From contig CAJTMB010000013.1 of the NCBI GenBank assembly GCA_910577105.1, forward strand, positions 1-64,000: a DNA stretch of 64,000 bases, given 5' to 3'. Both the position numbers and the translations under genes were made by a program. This stretch comes from an uncultured Lachnospiraceae bacterium (GTDB taxonomy: Bacteria > Bacillota > Clostridia > Lachnospirales > Lachnospiraceae). This document shows, in pieces, positions 7,929 through 15,373 of this stretch (position 1 is its first letter; every line of letters starts with the position of its first letter). Below the pieces are notes generated by a model that ran no database searches, had not been told where the DNA came from, and saw only the letters and a program-made list of their open reading frames with translations.

Positions 7929-8966
7929 ATGATTTTTCAAATTTATGACGGGATGACCATGTGGCAGATTTTAGGCTGGATTCTGGTGTTTGCCGGGCTT
8001 GTTTTGATGAATGAAATCGCCCGCCGCACCAAGATTGGCGGAATGGCGTGTTTCTTTGCGCTTCCCGCAGCCCTTACGGTGTATTTCATTGCAATTTATA
8101 TCGGTGCGGCGCAGGGTGCGGAGTGGGCGCTGAACAACCAGACCTATGTACACATGAACAGTTGGTTCCATTATGCAAAGCTGTACGCGGCGCTGGCAGG
8201 CTGTATCGGCTTTATGGTTATCAAGTACCATTGGGGAAAACTGGGCAAGTCCCATGCTTTTAAGGTATTTCCTTTTGTGATTGTGGCAATTAATATTATG
8301 ATTGCGGTGGTGTCCGATTTTGAATCCGTTGTCAGGGCCGGCTCTATTATGGGCGGTTGGTGGAAGTCCTCGGAAGGCGTTTGGCTTTACGGCGGCTGGT
8401 GGAATATTTTAAACGGCGTTGCCGGACTGGTTAATATTCTCTGTATGACCGGCTGGTGGGGAATCTATTCTTCCAAGGACAAAAAGGATATGCTCTGGCC
8501 GGATATGACATGGTGCTTTATCCTTGCCTATGATATCTGGAATTTCCAGTATACCTATCTGAATCTGCCGACCCATGCATGGTACTGCGGTTTTGCGCTG
8601 CTTCTGGCGCCCACAATAGCCAATGCGCTCTGGAATAAGGGAGGCTGGATACAGAACCGCGCCAACACACTGGCACTCTGGTGTATGTTTGCACAGGTCT
8701 TCCCGCTGTTCCAGGATGGCAGCCGGTTTACCACCGTATCTTCCGTCTACGGTTCGGGAGGAGCAGCCGCAGCATTTGGCGAGGCCATGCCGACTGTGGC
8801 AAATCCCACGGCTCAGGGAGTTATTTCCGTTATATCCATCTTGGTGAATATTGCGGTATTTGCGGTTATTTTAAGACGTGCGAAACTACAGAAGAAGAAT
8901 CCTTATACCAACGAAATCTTTACGGACCAGAAAGATTTCAAACAGGCAATGAGCAGGGCGGAATAA
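7929..8966 (+). CDS. Polytopic membrane protein, possibly DUF5692 family
   Basis: A 345-aa integral membrane protein with about eight hydrophobic segments and many Trp and Gly residues, for example the GGWW repeats around residues 138 and 157. No transporter or enzyme motif is visible. The length, the WNFQYTYLN stretch and the overall pattern remind me of the uncharacterised DUF5692 family, but this is from memory and tentative. A GGGAGG ribosome site precedes the start. It is the last gene of the hypB-flavoprotein-hypA run. It could be a membrane anchor or redox partner for the flavoprotein, or a metal or substrate transporter; none of these is shown by the sequence. Downstream lies hairpin element copy 2. 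Confidence 0.75.
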   Translation: MIFQIYDGMTMWQILGWILVFAGLVLMNEIARRTKIGGMACFFALPAALTVYFIAIYIGAAQGAEWALNNQTYVHMNSWFHYAKLYAALAGCIGFMVIKYHWGKLGKSHAFKVFPFVIVAINIMIAVVSDFESVVRAGSIMGGWWKSSEGVWLYGGWWNILNGVAGLVNILCMTGWWGIYSSKDKKDMLWPDMTWCFILAYDIWNFQYTYLNLPTHAWYCGFALLLAPTIANALWNKGGWIQNRANTLALWCMFAQVFPLFQDGSRFTTVSSVYGSGGAAAAFGEAMPTVANPTAQGVISVISILVNIAVFAVILRRAKLQKKNPYTNEIFTDQKDFKQAMSRAE

Positions 8967-8984
8967 AAGATAAAAAAGTTTGAG

Positions 8985-9167
8985 TTTCCGTATTCTGCAT
9001 GACGGCAGCCCCGGCGTACATTTGATTCCATAAAGGACCGTGTAAAAACACCGGTACTTAGAGGTTGTATTTTAACCTCTTATGTACCGCTGTGTTTTTA
9101 CCCGAGCGGGAGCGTGTCCTGTTGGAACAAATGCACGCCGGGGTTGCCGTTATGCAGAATACGGAAA
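8985..9167 (+). repeat. Long covarying hairpin element, copy 2
   Basis: A 183-bp palindrome with the same core as the copies at 3598 and 33942. The core differs from copy 1 at only about five positions, mostly in the apical loop. The outer arms (TTTCCGTATTCTGCAT / ATGCAGAATACGGAAA and onward) differ from the other copies but remain paired. Two former pairs are G-T, which are wobble pairs only in a plus-strand RNA. It begins 18 bp after the membrane protein gene and ends 18 bp before the -35 of the next gene. Confidence 0.9.
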
Positions 9168-9184
9168 TTAAAGCAAGAAACTAT

Positions 9185-9213
9185 TTGACTACTCTGTGAA
9201 ATATTTGTATAAT
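9185..9213 (+). promoter_or_regulatory. Promoter of the rpn-sbcD-sbcC operon
   Basis: TTGACT (9185-9190), a 17-bp spacer and TATAAT (9208-9213) form a near-consensus promoter. It leaves a leader of about 180 nt in which I see no recognisable riboswitch. Confidence 0.8.
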
Positions 9214-9396
9214 AATGTCAAAGCACAGAAATTCTAACGGAAATTCGTTCTATAGTCTTACTATTCTATTATGGGCCTGTTATTGCAGGCTGCCTTATCT
9301 GTTTTAGAATCCTTGCTTTTCATCCAAAAATAAAGCAGGGGGCCAAACAGAAATCTATCGGATTATCACCTTCCTGCGAAATAAAGGAAGGGAGAT

Positions 9397-10302
9397 ATGC
9401 CTATGGATAATTTTTGCAAGAAAGGACCGGTTTACAGGACGTACAAGGACAGGGTGTTTCGTCTGTTGTGCAATGACAAGAAGCGTCTGCTGGAGATTTA
9501 TAATGCGCTGAACAATACGGATTATACAGACGAGTCGGGCCTTACGATTAATACCTTGGAAAACGCTATTTTTATTAAAATGAAAAATGATATTTCCTTT
9601 ATCATTGACTGGAACATGTGTCTGTATGAGCATCAGTCGACTTATTGTCCGAATATGCCGCTCAGGGGATTCCTGTATTTTGCGGATTTGTATAAGAAGC
9701 TGTTGCGGGGGGTGGACTTAAGCGCGGGCAGGCAGATAAAAATACCGACGCCGCATTATATTGTCTTTTATAATGGGACAGAAAAAGAGGAAGAAGAATT
9801 TACACAGAAGCTTTCAGACGCGTTTGAGGATGACAGCGAAGGATGCATACAGCTTACGGTACGCACGATTAATGTTAATCTGGGGCATAATAAAGAATTG
9901 CTGGAAAAGTGCAGTCCCTTGTACGGATATGCCTGCTTTGTGGACGTTGTAAGGAGAAATTTAAAAAATATGGCGATGCAGGAGGCAGTGGAGAAAGCGG
10001 TGGATGAATGCATCGATAATAATATATTAAGAGAATTTTTAACGGAGCAGAAATCGGAGGTGATTGCCATGTCAATTTATGAGTATAACGAAGAATATGT
10101 ACGGAAGACTTTTTTTGAAGAGGGCATGGAAACGGGGTATCAGGAAGGAAAAGCCGAAACCTTGATAAAAAGTGTGGAAACGGTGATGCAGAAGTTTCAG
10201 GTCAGTCTGCAAAAAGCCTGTGAAGGAGTTGGCGCTACCGTTGAGGATTATAACAGGGCAAGGGCGGATATGAGGATGTCTAAGACAGGGGCGCCGTTAT
10301 GA
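9397..10302 (+). CDS. Rpn-family recombination-promoting nuclease / putative transposase
   Basis: A 301-aa member of the PD-(D/E)XK nuclease superfamily (Rpn, also annotated Transposase_31). The diagnostic stretch IIDWNMCLYEHQS followed by NMPLRGFLYFADLY, about residues 67-105, contains the acidic and Gln active-site positions. The C-terminal third is helical and ends in a region rich in EGxETGYQEGKAE, typical of these proteins. ATG 9403 is an equally good start by ribosome-site spacing. The stop overlaps the start of sbcD in ATGA, so the two are translationally coupled. E. coli Rpn proteins are RecA-independent recombination nucleases. Members are often multicopy and mobile, but no inverted ends are visible here. 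Confidence 0.85.
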   Translation: MPMDNFCKKGPVYRTYKDRVFRLLCNDKKRLLEIYNALNNTDYTDESGLTINTLENAIFIKMKNDISFIIDWNMCLYEHQSTYCPNMPLRGFLYFADLYKKLLRGVDLSAGRQIKIPTPHYIVFYNGTEKEEEEFTQKLSDAFEDDSEGCIQLTVRTINVNLGHNKELLEKCSPLYGYACFVDVVRRNLKNMAMQEAVEKAVDECIDNNILREFLTEQKSEVIAMSIYEYNEEYVRKTFFEEGMETGYQEGKAETLIKSVETVMQKFQVSLQKACEGVGATVEDYNRARADMRMSKTGAPL

Positions 10303-11414
10303 AATTTTTGCACACGGGTGATTTACACATAGGAAAAACCGTGAATGATTTTTCCATGATAGAGGACCAGAAGTATATTCTTCGCCAGATACTTGACATA
10401 GCAAAGGAGGAAAAAGCAGACGCTGTCGTGATTGCGGGAGATGTTTATGACAGACCCATTCCGTCTGCGGAGGCGGTAACTCTTTTGGATGATTTCCTGA
10501 CGGCGCTTCTTGGGGAGCAGATTCCCGTTATCATGATAAGCGGCAATCATGACTCCGGGGAGCGTGTGTCTTTTGCGGACAAAATTCTGGAAAAACAGGG
10601 GCTTTACATTGCTGGAGAATATGACGGAGAGTTGAAGACGGTTGCGTTTGAGGATGAGTGGGGATATGTGGATTTTGTCTGTATGCCCTTTGTGAAGCCT
10701 GCTGTTGCAAAAGCAGAGGACATGCTGGCAAGAACCCCCATGACGCTGGACTTGCTCAGCCGTCATGTGCTGGTGACGCATTATTTTGTGACAGGGGAAA
10801 ACGGGCAGGAACCGGAATTGTCCGATTCGGAAAGCAAGGTCAGCGTGGGGGGACTGGACAATGTACCGGCTTCCCTTTTTGCAGCGTTTGATTATGTGGC
10901 GCTCGGTCACATCCATAAAAGGCAGAAAATCGGTATGGGAGAGGTATGGTATGCCGGGTCGCCCCTTAAATATTCTTTTTCGGAAGCAAATCAGGAAAAA
11001 AGCGTCAATATCGTAACCCTGAAAGAAAAAGGCAGTATATCCGTTGAGAGGAAGAAGCTGACGCCGCTGCATGAGATGAGGGTGATAAGAGGGAAGCTGG
11101 AGCAGTTGATTACTCCCGAGGTAGTGCAGGCAGCAGACTGTGAGGATTATATTAAAGCGGTGCTTACCGACAGGGAGGAGCTGATTGACCCCATCGGGAC
11201 GTTAAGGAGTGTGTATCCCAATGTCATGCAGATTGTGCCGGATAAAAACGGGCAAAAGGAAGAGGAGGAATACCGGCCTGCGGTATTTGCGGCACAGAGA
11301 AGCACAGGTGAACTTTTTGCACAGTTTTATGAAATGCTGAGGGGAGAGCCTATGGACAGGAAACGGGAAAAACTGGCGGAAGAGGTAGAAAAGGAGCTGG
11401 GCAGCGAAGGATGA
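10299..11414 (+). CDS. sbcD: Exonuclease SbcCD, nuclease subunit D
   Basis: SbcD, the Mre11-like metallophosphoesterase subunit, cuts DNA hairpins and removes protein-blocked ends in complex with SbcC. The family motifs are clear: GDLHIGK at the N-terminus, AGDVYDRP, SGNHDSG, and GHIHKRQ near residue 203, which together bind two metal ions. The 371-aa length is normal. Translation starts within the last codons of the upstream nuclease gene, and its stop overlaps the sbcC start (ATGA). Since SbcCD acts on long palindromes that extrude hairpins, it is notable that long palindromic elements lie in the same chromosome region; any link is speculation. Confidence 0.95.
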   Translation: MKFLHTGDLHIGKTVNDFSMIEDQKYILRQILDIAKEEKADAVVIAGDVYDRPIPSAEAVTLLDDFLTALLGEQIPVIMISGNHDSGERVSFADKILEKQGLYIAGEYDGELKTVAFEDEWGYVDFVCMPFVKPAVAKAEDMLARTPMTLDLLSRHVLVTHYFVTGENGQEPELSDSESKVSVGGLDNVPASLFAAFDYVALGHIHKRQKIGMGEVWYAGSPLKYSFSEANQEKSVNIVTLKEKGSISVERKKLTPLHEMRVIRGKLEQLITPEVVQAADCEDYIKAVLTDREELIDPIGTLRSVYPNVMQIVPDKNGQKEEEEYRPAVFAAQRSTGELFAQFYEMLRGEPMDRKREKLAEEVEKELGSEG

Positions 11415-14062
11415 GACCGGAAAAACTGATAATCAGCGCGTGGGGACCGTACAAGGACAGGGTAGAGATAGATTTTAACATGTTTGACGGAAAAGGGCTG
11501 TTTCTGGTAACAGGCGCTACCGGTGCGGGCAAGACCACGATATTTGACGCCATCACTTATGCGCTTTACGGAAACCTATCAGGAGAGGTGCGCGAAAAGG
11601 GCAGTGTCCGCAGCGATTTTGCAGGTGCGGATACGCCCACTTTTGTGGAGCTTTTTATGCGTCATGCGGGAAAAGCATATCATATTGTCAGAAACCCGGA
11701 ATATATTCGGCTTAAGAAAAAGGGAAAGCAGGGAAAGACAACAAAGGAAAAAGAAAATGCCGTACTTTACCTGCCTGATGGAAAGGTAGTGGAAGGAAAC
11801 AGGGAAGTCAACGCAAAGATGCAGGAAATCCTGATATTAAATTATGCGCAGTTTAAAAAGATTACCATGATAGCGCAGGGAGAATTTGCAAGGCTTCTTC
11901 TGGCATCCCCCAAAGAAAAGACCGATATTTTCAGGGATATTTTCGGGACGGGCATTTACGGGAAGTTTGCACAGTCCCTGCGGGCAAAGTCGTCAGTTCT
12001 TTTTGATAAAGTGAAGGAACAAAGGCATAAACTGGAGGAAGATGTCAGGCTGCTTACAGAAGGACGGGAAATGCAGAAGCTAGGCAGGCTTGCCGAACTG
12101 ACGGAGGGGGATAACCAAAATTATGCCGCTGTTTTGGAGGAGCTTGAAAGTCTGTGCCTGCAGGCCGGGGAAACGGAGCGAAAGCAGCAGGAGGAGTGCA
12201 GCCGGCTGGGGAGCAGGAATAATGAACTGACAGAAGAGGTTACAAGGAAAAAGCAGGAGAATGAAGAAATTGACAGGTGGTACAAAAATGAGCAGGCGTT
12301 AGCGGAACTGGAATCGCAAAAATGTCTCATGGAAGAGAAAAGAAAAGTGTTTGTGCGTGCGTGTGCGGCAGAAGCGCTTGTGTCAGTAAGGCATACGTTT
12401 CAAAAGGCGAAAGAAGCATGGGACGTGTCGCAGAATAAACTGAAAAAGCAGAAAGCGGATTTAAAAGCGCTAGAGGAGGAGATAGAAGAACTGAGGCCTT
12501 TTTTGGAAAAGCAGGACCTGCTGCGGCAGTATCTGGAATATTGCAGGAGGCTGGAGGAAAACGGCCGGCTTCTGTCGGAAAGCAAAAAAGAGTGTGAAAA
12601 AGCAGACAGGGAATGGGACAAAGCCAAATCCGCTTACTTAAAGGCGGAAAAGGAAAGGGACGAGAAACAGGATGCATTCAGGGAGGCCGACCGTATATAC
12701 AGACATGCGGCAGCAGGAATTGCGGCCAGGATGTTAAAGCCGGGGCTGCCCTGCCCGGTGTGTGGTTCCACAGAACACCCCAATCCCGCCAAGGAGGAAC
12801 CGGGACTGCTTTCCGAGGCAGCATTGACCAAATTGGAAAAAGAAGTAAAAGAGGCGGAAAGGGTATTGCAAAAAGAGCATGAGAAAGCGATATCCTGCAA
12901 GCACAAAGCAGAAGATTTGGCAAGGCGTCTTGAGGAACTGCTGCAGGAGAAGGATGAATTGGAGAAAGCAGCCGGGGCGTATGACCGGCAATTTACGGAG
13001 ACCGTTTTTGCAAACAATGGTTTTTTGCGAAAAACTTATCTGCAAAAAACGGAATTTGTGCGGGAGAAGACGAACAGGCTGACAGAACAAAACGCTATGC
13101 TTCAATCCATGGCAGACAGGATAGGGGAGACGGAGAAGGAGCTTGTAAAAGCAAAAGAGGAATTGGAAGACAGCAAGGAAGCATGGAAGAGTGCGCTATC
13201 CCGGGAAGGGTTTGAGGATGAGGGGGCATGTGAGAAGGCCCGGATGTTACAAAAGGACAGGCAGGCTTTGGAAAAGGAGATAGCAGACTATGAGGAGCGG
13301 CAGCAAAGGGCGCTGGGCATTAAAGAACATCTGGAAGGCGCATTGCAAAACCGGCAGAAGCATGAAGTGGAGCTGCTGGAGGAGGAGGTAATAAACTGCC
13401 GTCAAAAACTGGAAGATGCGCAGGGGGCATTAAAGGCTTCCCATGCTTTTTGCACAGAGGTTTACAAAACAAGGGATGAGTTTAAAAAGACCTACAAAAA
13501 GATGAAGGAAGCGGAAGCAGAATACGGCTATGTGGAGGACTTAAACAAACTGGCTTCCGGCAACAATAAAAAGCGTCTGGTTTTTGAACAGTATGTGCTG
13601 GCCGGCTATTTTGAGGAAATTTTGCGGGCTGCCAATCTGCGTTTCCTGAAAATGACGGACGGACGGTTTGAAATGTCTCGTGTGGAGGAAGCCGGGGACG
13701 GCAGGGTAAAGGACAGTCTGGAAATACAGGTGATGGATTATTATACAGGTAAACCCCGTCTAATCAAAACCTTATCCGGTGGGGAAAGCTTTAAGGCATC
13801 CCTTTCCCTCGCTTTGGGAATGAGTGATGTGATTCAGGCAATGAACGGCGGCATCAAGGTAGATACATTGTTTATTGACGAGGGATTCGGTGCATTGGAT
13901 GCACAGTCTTTGGACCAGGCATGTGAGGCATTGATGGGGCTGGTGGAAAACAACCGCCTGATTGGAATTATTTCCCATGTGCCGGAATTGCAGGAACGGA
14001 TAGACTGCCAATTAATCGTGGAAAAAACAAACACTGGAAGCAGCGTAAAAGTTCGTGTATAA
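11411..14062 (+). CDS. sbcC: Exonuclease SbcCD, SMC-like ATPase subunit C
   Basis: An 883-aa Rad50-like ATPase. The N-terminal Walker A is GATGAGKTTIFDAITYALYG. Two very long charged coiled coils flank the zinc hook CPVCGSTEHP near residue 447, which joins two SbcC molecules. The C-terminal half supplies the signature LSGGESFKASLSLALGM and Walker B LFIDEGFGALD. It is shorter than the E. coli protein (about 1050 aa) but typical for Clostridia. It overlaps sbcD by four bases and is the last cistron of the operon; the last coding bases may contain a -10 for the next gene. Very secure. Confidence 0.96.
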   Translation: MRPEKLIISAWGPYKDRVEIDFNMFDGKGLFLVTGATGAGKTTIFDAITYALYGNLSGEVREKGSVRSDFAGADTPTFVELFMRHAGKAYHIVRNPEYIRLKKKGKQGKTTKEKENAVLYLPDGKVVEGNREVNAKMQEILILNYAQFKKITMIAQGEFARLLLASPKEKTDIFRDIFGTGIYGKFAQSLRAKSSVLFDKVKEQRHKLEEDVRLLTEGREMQKLGRLAELTEGDNQNYAAVLEELESLCLQAGETERKQQEECSRLGSRNNELTEEVTRKKQENEEIDRWYKNEQALAELESQKCLMEEKRKVFVRACAAEALVSVRHTFQKAKEAWDVSQNKLKKQKADLKALEEEIEELRPFLEKQDLLRQYLEYCRRLEENGRLLSESKKECEKADREWDKAKSAYLKAEKERDEKQDAFREADRIYRHAAAGIAARMLKPGLPCPVCGSTEHPNPAKEEPGLLSEAALTKLEKEVKEAERVLQKEHEKAISCKHKAEDLARRLEELLQEKDELEKAAGAYDRQFTETVFANNGFLRKTYLQKTEFVREKTNRLTEQNAMLQSMADRIGETEKELVKAKEELEDSKEAWKSALSREGFEDEGACEKARMLQKDRQALEKEIADYEERQQRALGIKEHLEGALQNRQKHEVELLEEEVINCRQKLEDAQGALKASHAFCTEVYKTRDEFKKTYKKMKEAEAEYGYVEDLNKLASGNNKKRLVFEQYVLAGYFEEILRAANLRFLKMTDGRFEMSRVEEAGDGRVKDSLEIQVMDYYTGKPRLIKTLSGGESFKASLSLALGMSDVIQAMNGGIKVDTLFIDEGFGALDAQSLDQACEALMGLVENNRLIGIISHVPELQERIDCQLIVEKTNTGSSVKVRV

Positions 14063-14108
14063 TAAGTGGGGATTATGGGATTCCAAGAGCGAAATCATGG
14101 TGGTTAAG

Positions 14109-15200
14109 ATGAAAGATAAGGCAGGAAACAAAAAGATAAGAAAAAGTATATGTAGAATGGCGGCAGTATGTATGGCAGTAATGACTGTTTTTTCCAGTGC
14201 CTGCGGAAAGGGTGGTTCCGGTACCAGGGTGGTGTTCACTACGGGGCTGGCAAGTGACGAAGTGTTCAGGATAGAAAATATTTCCTGCAAGGTGCCTGAA
14301 ATTATGGTCTATCTGACGACAACGCAGAACCAGTACGAAGAAGTGTACGGTGAGGAAATCTGGCAGACCAGCCTGGACGGTGTGACGCTGGAGGAAAACG
14401 TAAAGGAAACCGTGCTTGCAAAAATTGCCCAGATTAAGACGCTCAACCTCCTTGCAGAGTCCATGCAGGTGGAACTGGATGAAACGGAAGAAGAAAAAGT
14501 GAAGCTGGCGGCAGAAGCGTATTTTTCATCCCTGAATGAAACTGAAATAGAACTGCTCGGCGTCACGCCGGAAACGATAGAACAGCTTTATGCGGAGTAT
14601 GCGCTTGCGGAAAAAGTGTATGCACATATCATCAAAGATATCAATCCGGAAATCAGCGATGATGAAGCCAGAATCATAACCGTGCAGCATATTCTGATTA
14701 AGACCTATACCACCGACGGAAGCGGCAGAAAAGTACAATATACGGATTCTGCCAGGGCCGCAGCCTATGAAAGGGCGAAGGAGGCGCTGCTTCTTGCCAC
14801 GGATGGGGAGAATGACTTTGAAAGCCTGATAACACAGTACAGTGAGGATAATATTGCCACATATTCCTTTGGAAAAGGGGAAATGGATGCCTCTTTTGAA
14901 GAGGCGGCATTTAATCTTGGGGCAGGTGAGATAAGCGGTATTGTGGAGAGTGAATTCGGATATCATATCATCAAGTGTATCAATACTTTTAACAGGGAGG
15001 AGACGGACCAGAATAAACTGGCGATTATAGAAGAAAGAAAAAAAGAAGTATTTGGGGAGGAGTATGACGTATTTGTGGATACGCTGACCCGGAAACTTAA
15101 TGAAAATGTATGGGAAGAAGTCAGTTTTATTCATGATGAAAATGTAAAAACATCTGAATTTTTTGACGTGTATATGGAGTATTTCCCGGAGGGAAATTAG
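14109..15200 (+). CDS. PpiC-type peptidyl-prolyl isomerase lipoprotein (PrsA-like foldase)
   Basis: A secreted, lipid-anchored folding factor. The N-terminus has a charged start, a hydrophobic stretch and a lipobox, FSSAC, so the mature protein begins at that cysteine. The middle is a helical SurA/PrsA-like chaperone region. A parvulin domain runs from about ITVQHILIKTY to EFGYHIIKCI, and includes the conserved DFESLITQYSED and FGKGEMDASFEEAAF. In Gram-positives such proteins help exported proteins fold outside the membrane. The frame opens at 14055 inside sbcC. I place the start at ATG 14109 because a GGTGG site precedes it and it leaves a proper signal peptide. The start is moderately certain, the family secure. 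Confidence 0.88.
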   Translation: MKDKAGNKKIRKSICRMAAVCMAVMTVFSSACGKGGSGTRVVFTTGLASDEVFRIENISCKVPEIMVYLTTTQNQYEEVYGEEIWQTSLDGVTLEENVKETVLAKIAQIKTLNLLAESMQVELDETEEEKVKLAAEAYFSSLNETEIELLGVTPETIEQLYAEYALAEKVYAHIIKDINPEISDDEARIITVQHILIKTYTTDGSGRKVQYTDSARAAAYERAKEALLLATDGENDFESLITQYSEDNIATYSFGKGEMDASFEEAAFNLGAGEISGIVESEFGYHIIKCINTFNREETDQNKLAIIEERKKEVFGEEYDVFVDTLTRKLNENVWEEVSFIHDENVKTSEFFDVYMEYFPEGN

Positions 15201-15259
15201 AATTTACAAAAATTTTAGAAATAGGAAAAGCCCGGAAAACAGGCATTTTTTACATGTTA

Positions 15260-15286
15260 TTAGCACTCTCACAAAATGAGTGCTAA
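15260..15286. promoter_or_regulatory. CIRCE operator (HrcA binding site)
   Basis: A perfect CIRCE element, TTAGCACTC-N9-GAGTGCTAA, lies 7 bp upstream of the htpG -35. It predicts repression of htpG by HrcA, whose gene is not in this window. Confidence 0.95.
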
Positions 15287-15293
15287 TTTTTTG

Positions 15294-15322
15294 TTGACTT
15301 TTGCCGATTTCGGATTTACACT
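15294..15322 (+). promoter_or_regulatory. Promoter of htpG
   Basis: TTGACT (15294-15299), a 17-bp spacer and TACACT (15317-15322) lie immediately downstream of the CIRCE palindrome and about 50 bp before the start codon. Confidence 0.75.
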
Positions 15323-15373
15323 TTATTTTAAGTGAAAACTGTAAATCAATGAAAGAAAAGGAAGTGGATTCAT

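Noticed and set aside
10323..11072. 249-aa open frame on the minus strand
   Set aside because: Antisense to sbcD, which has all metallophosphoesterase motifs.
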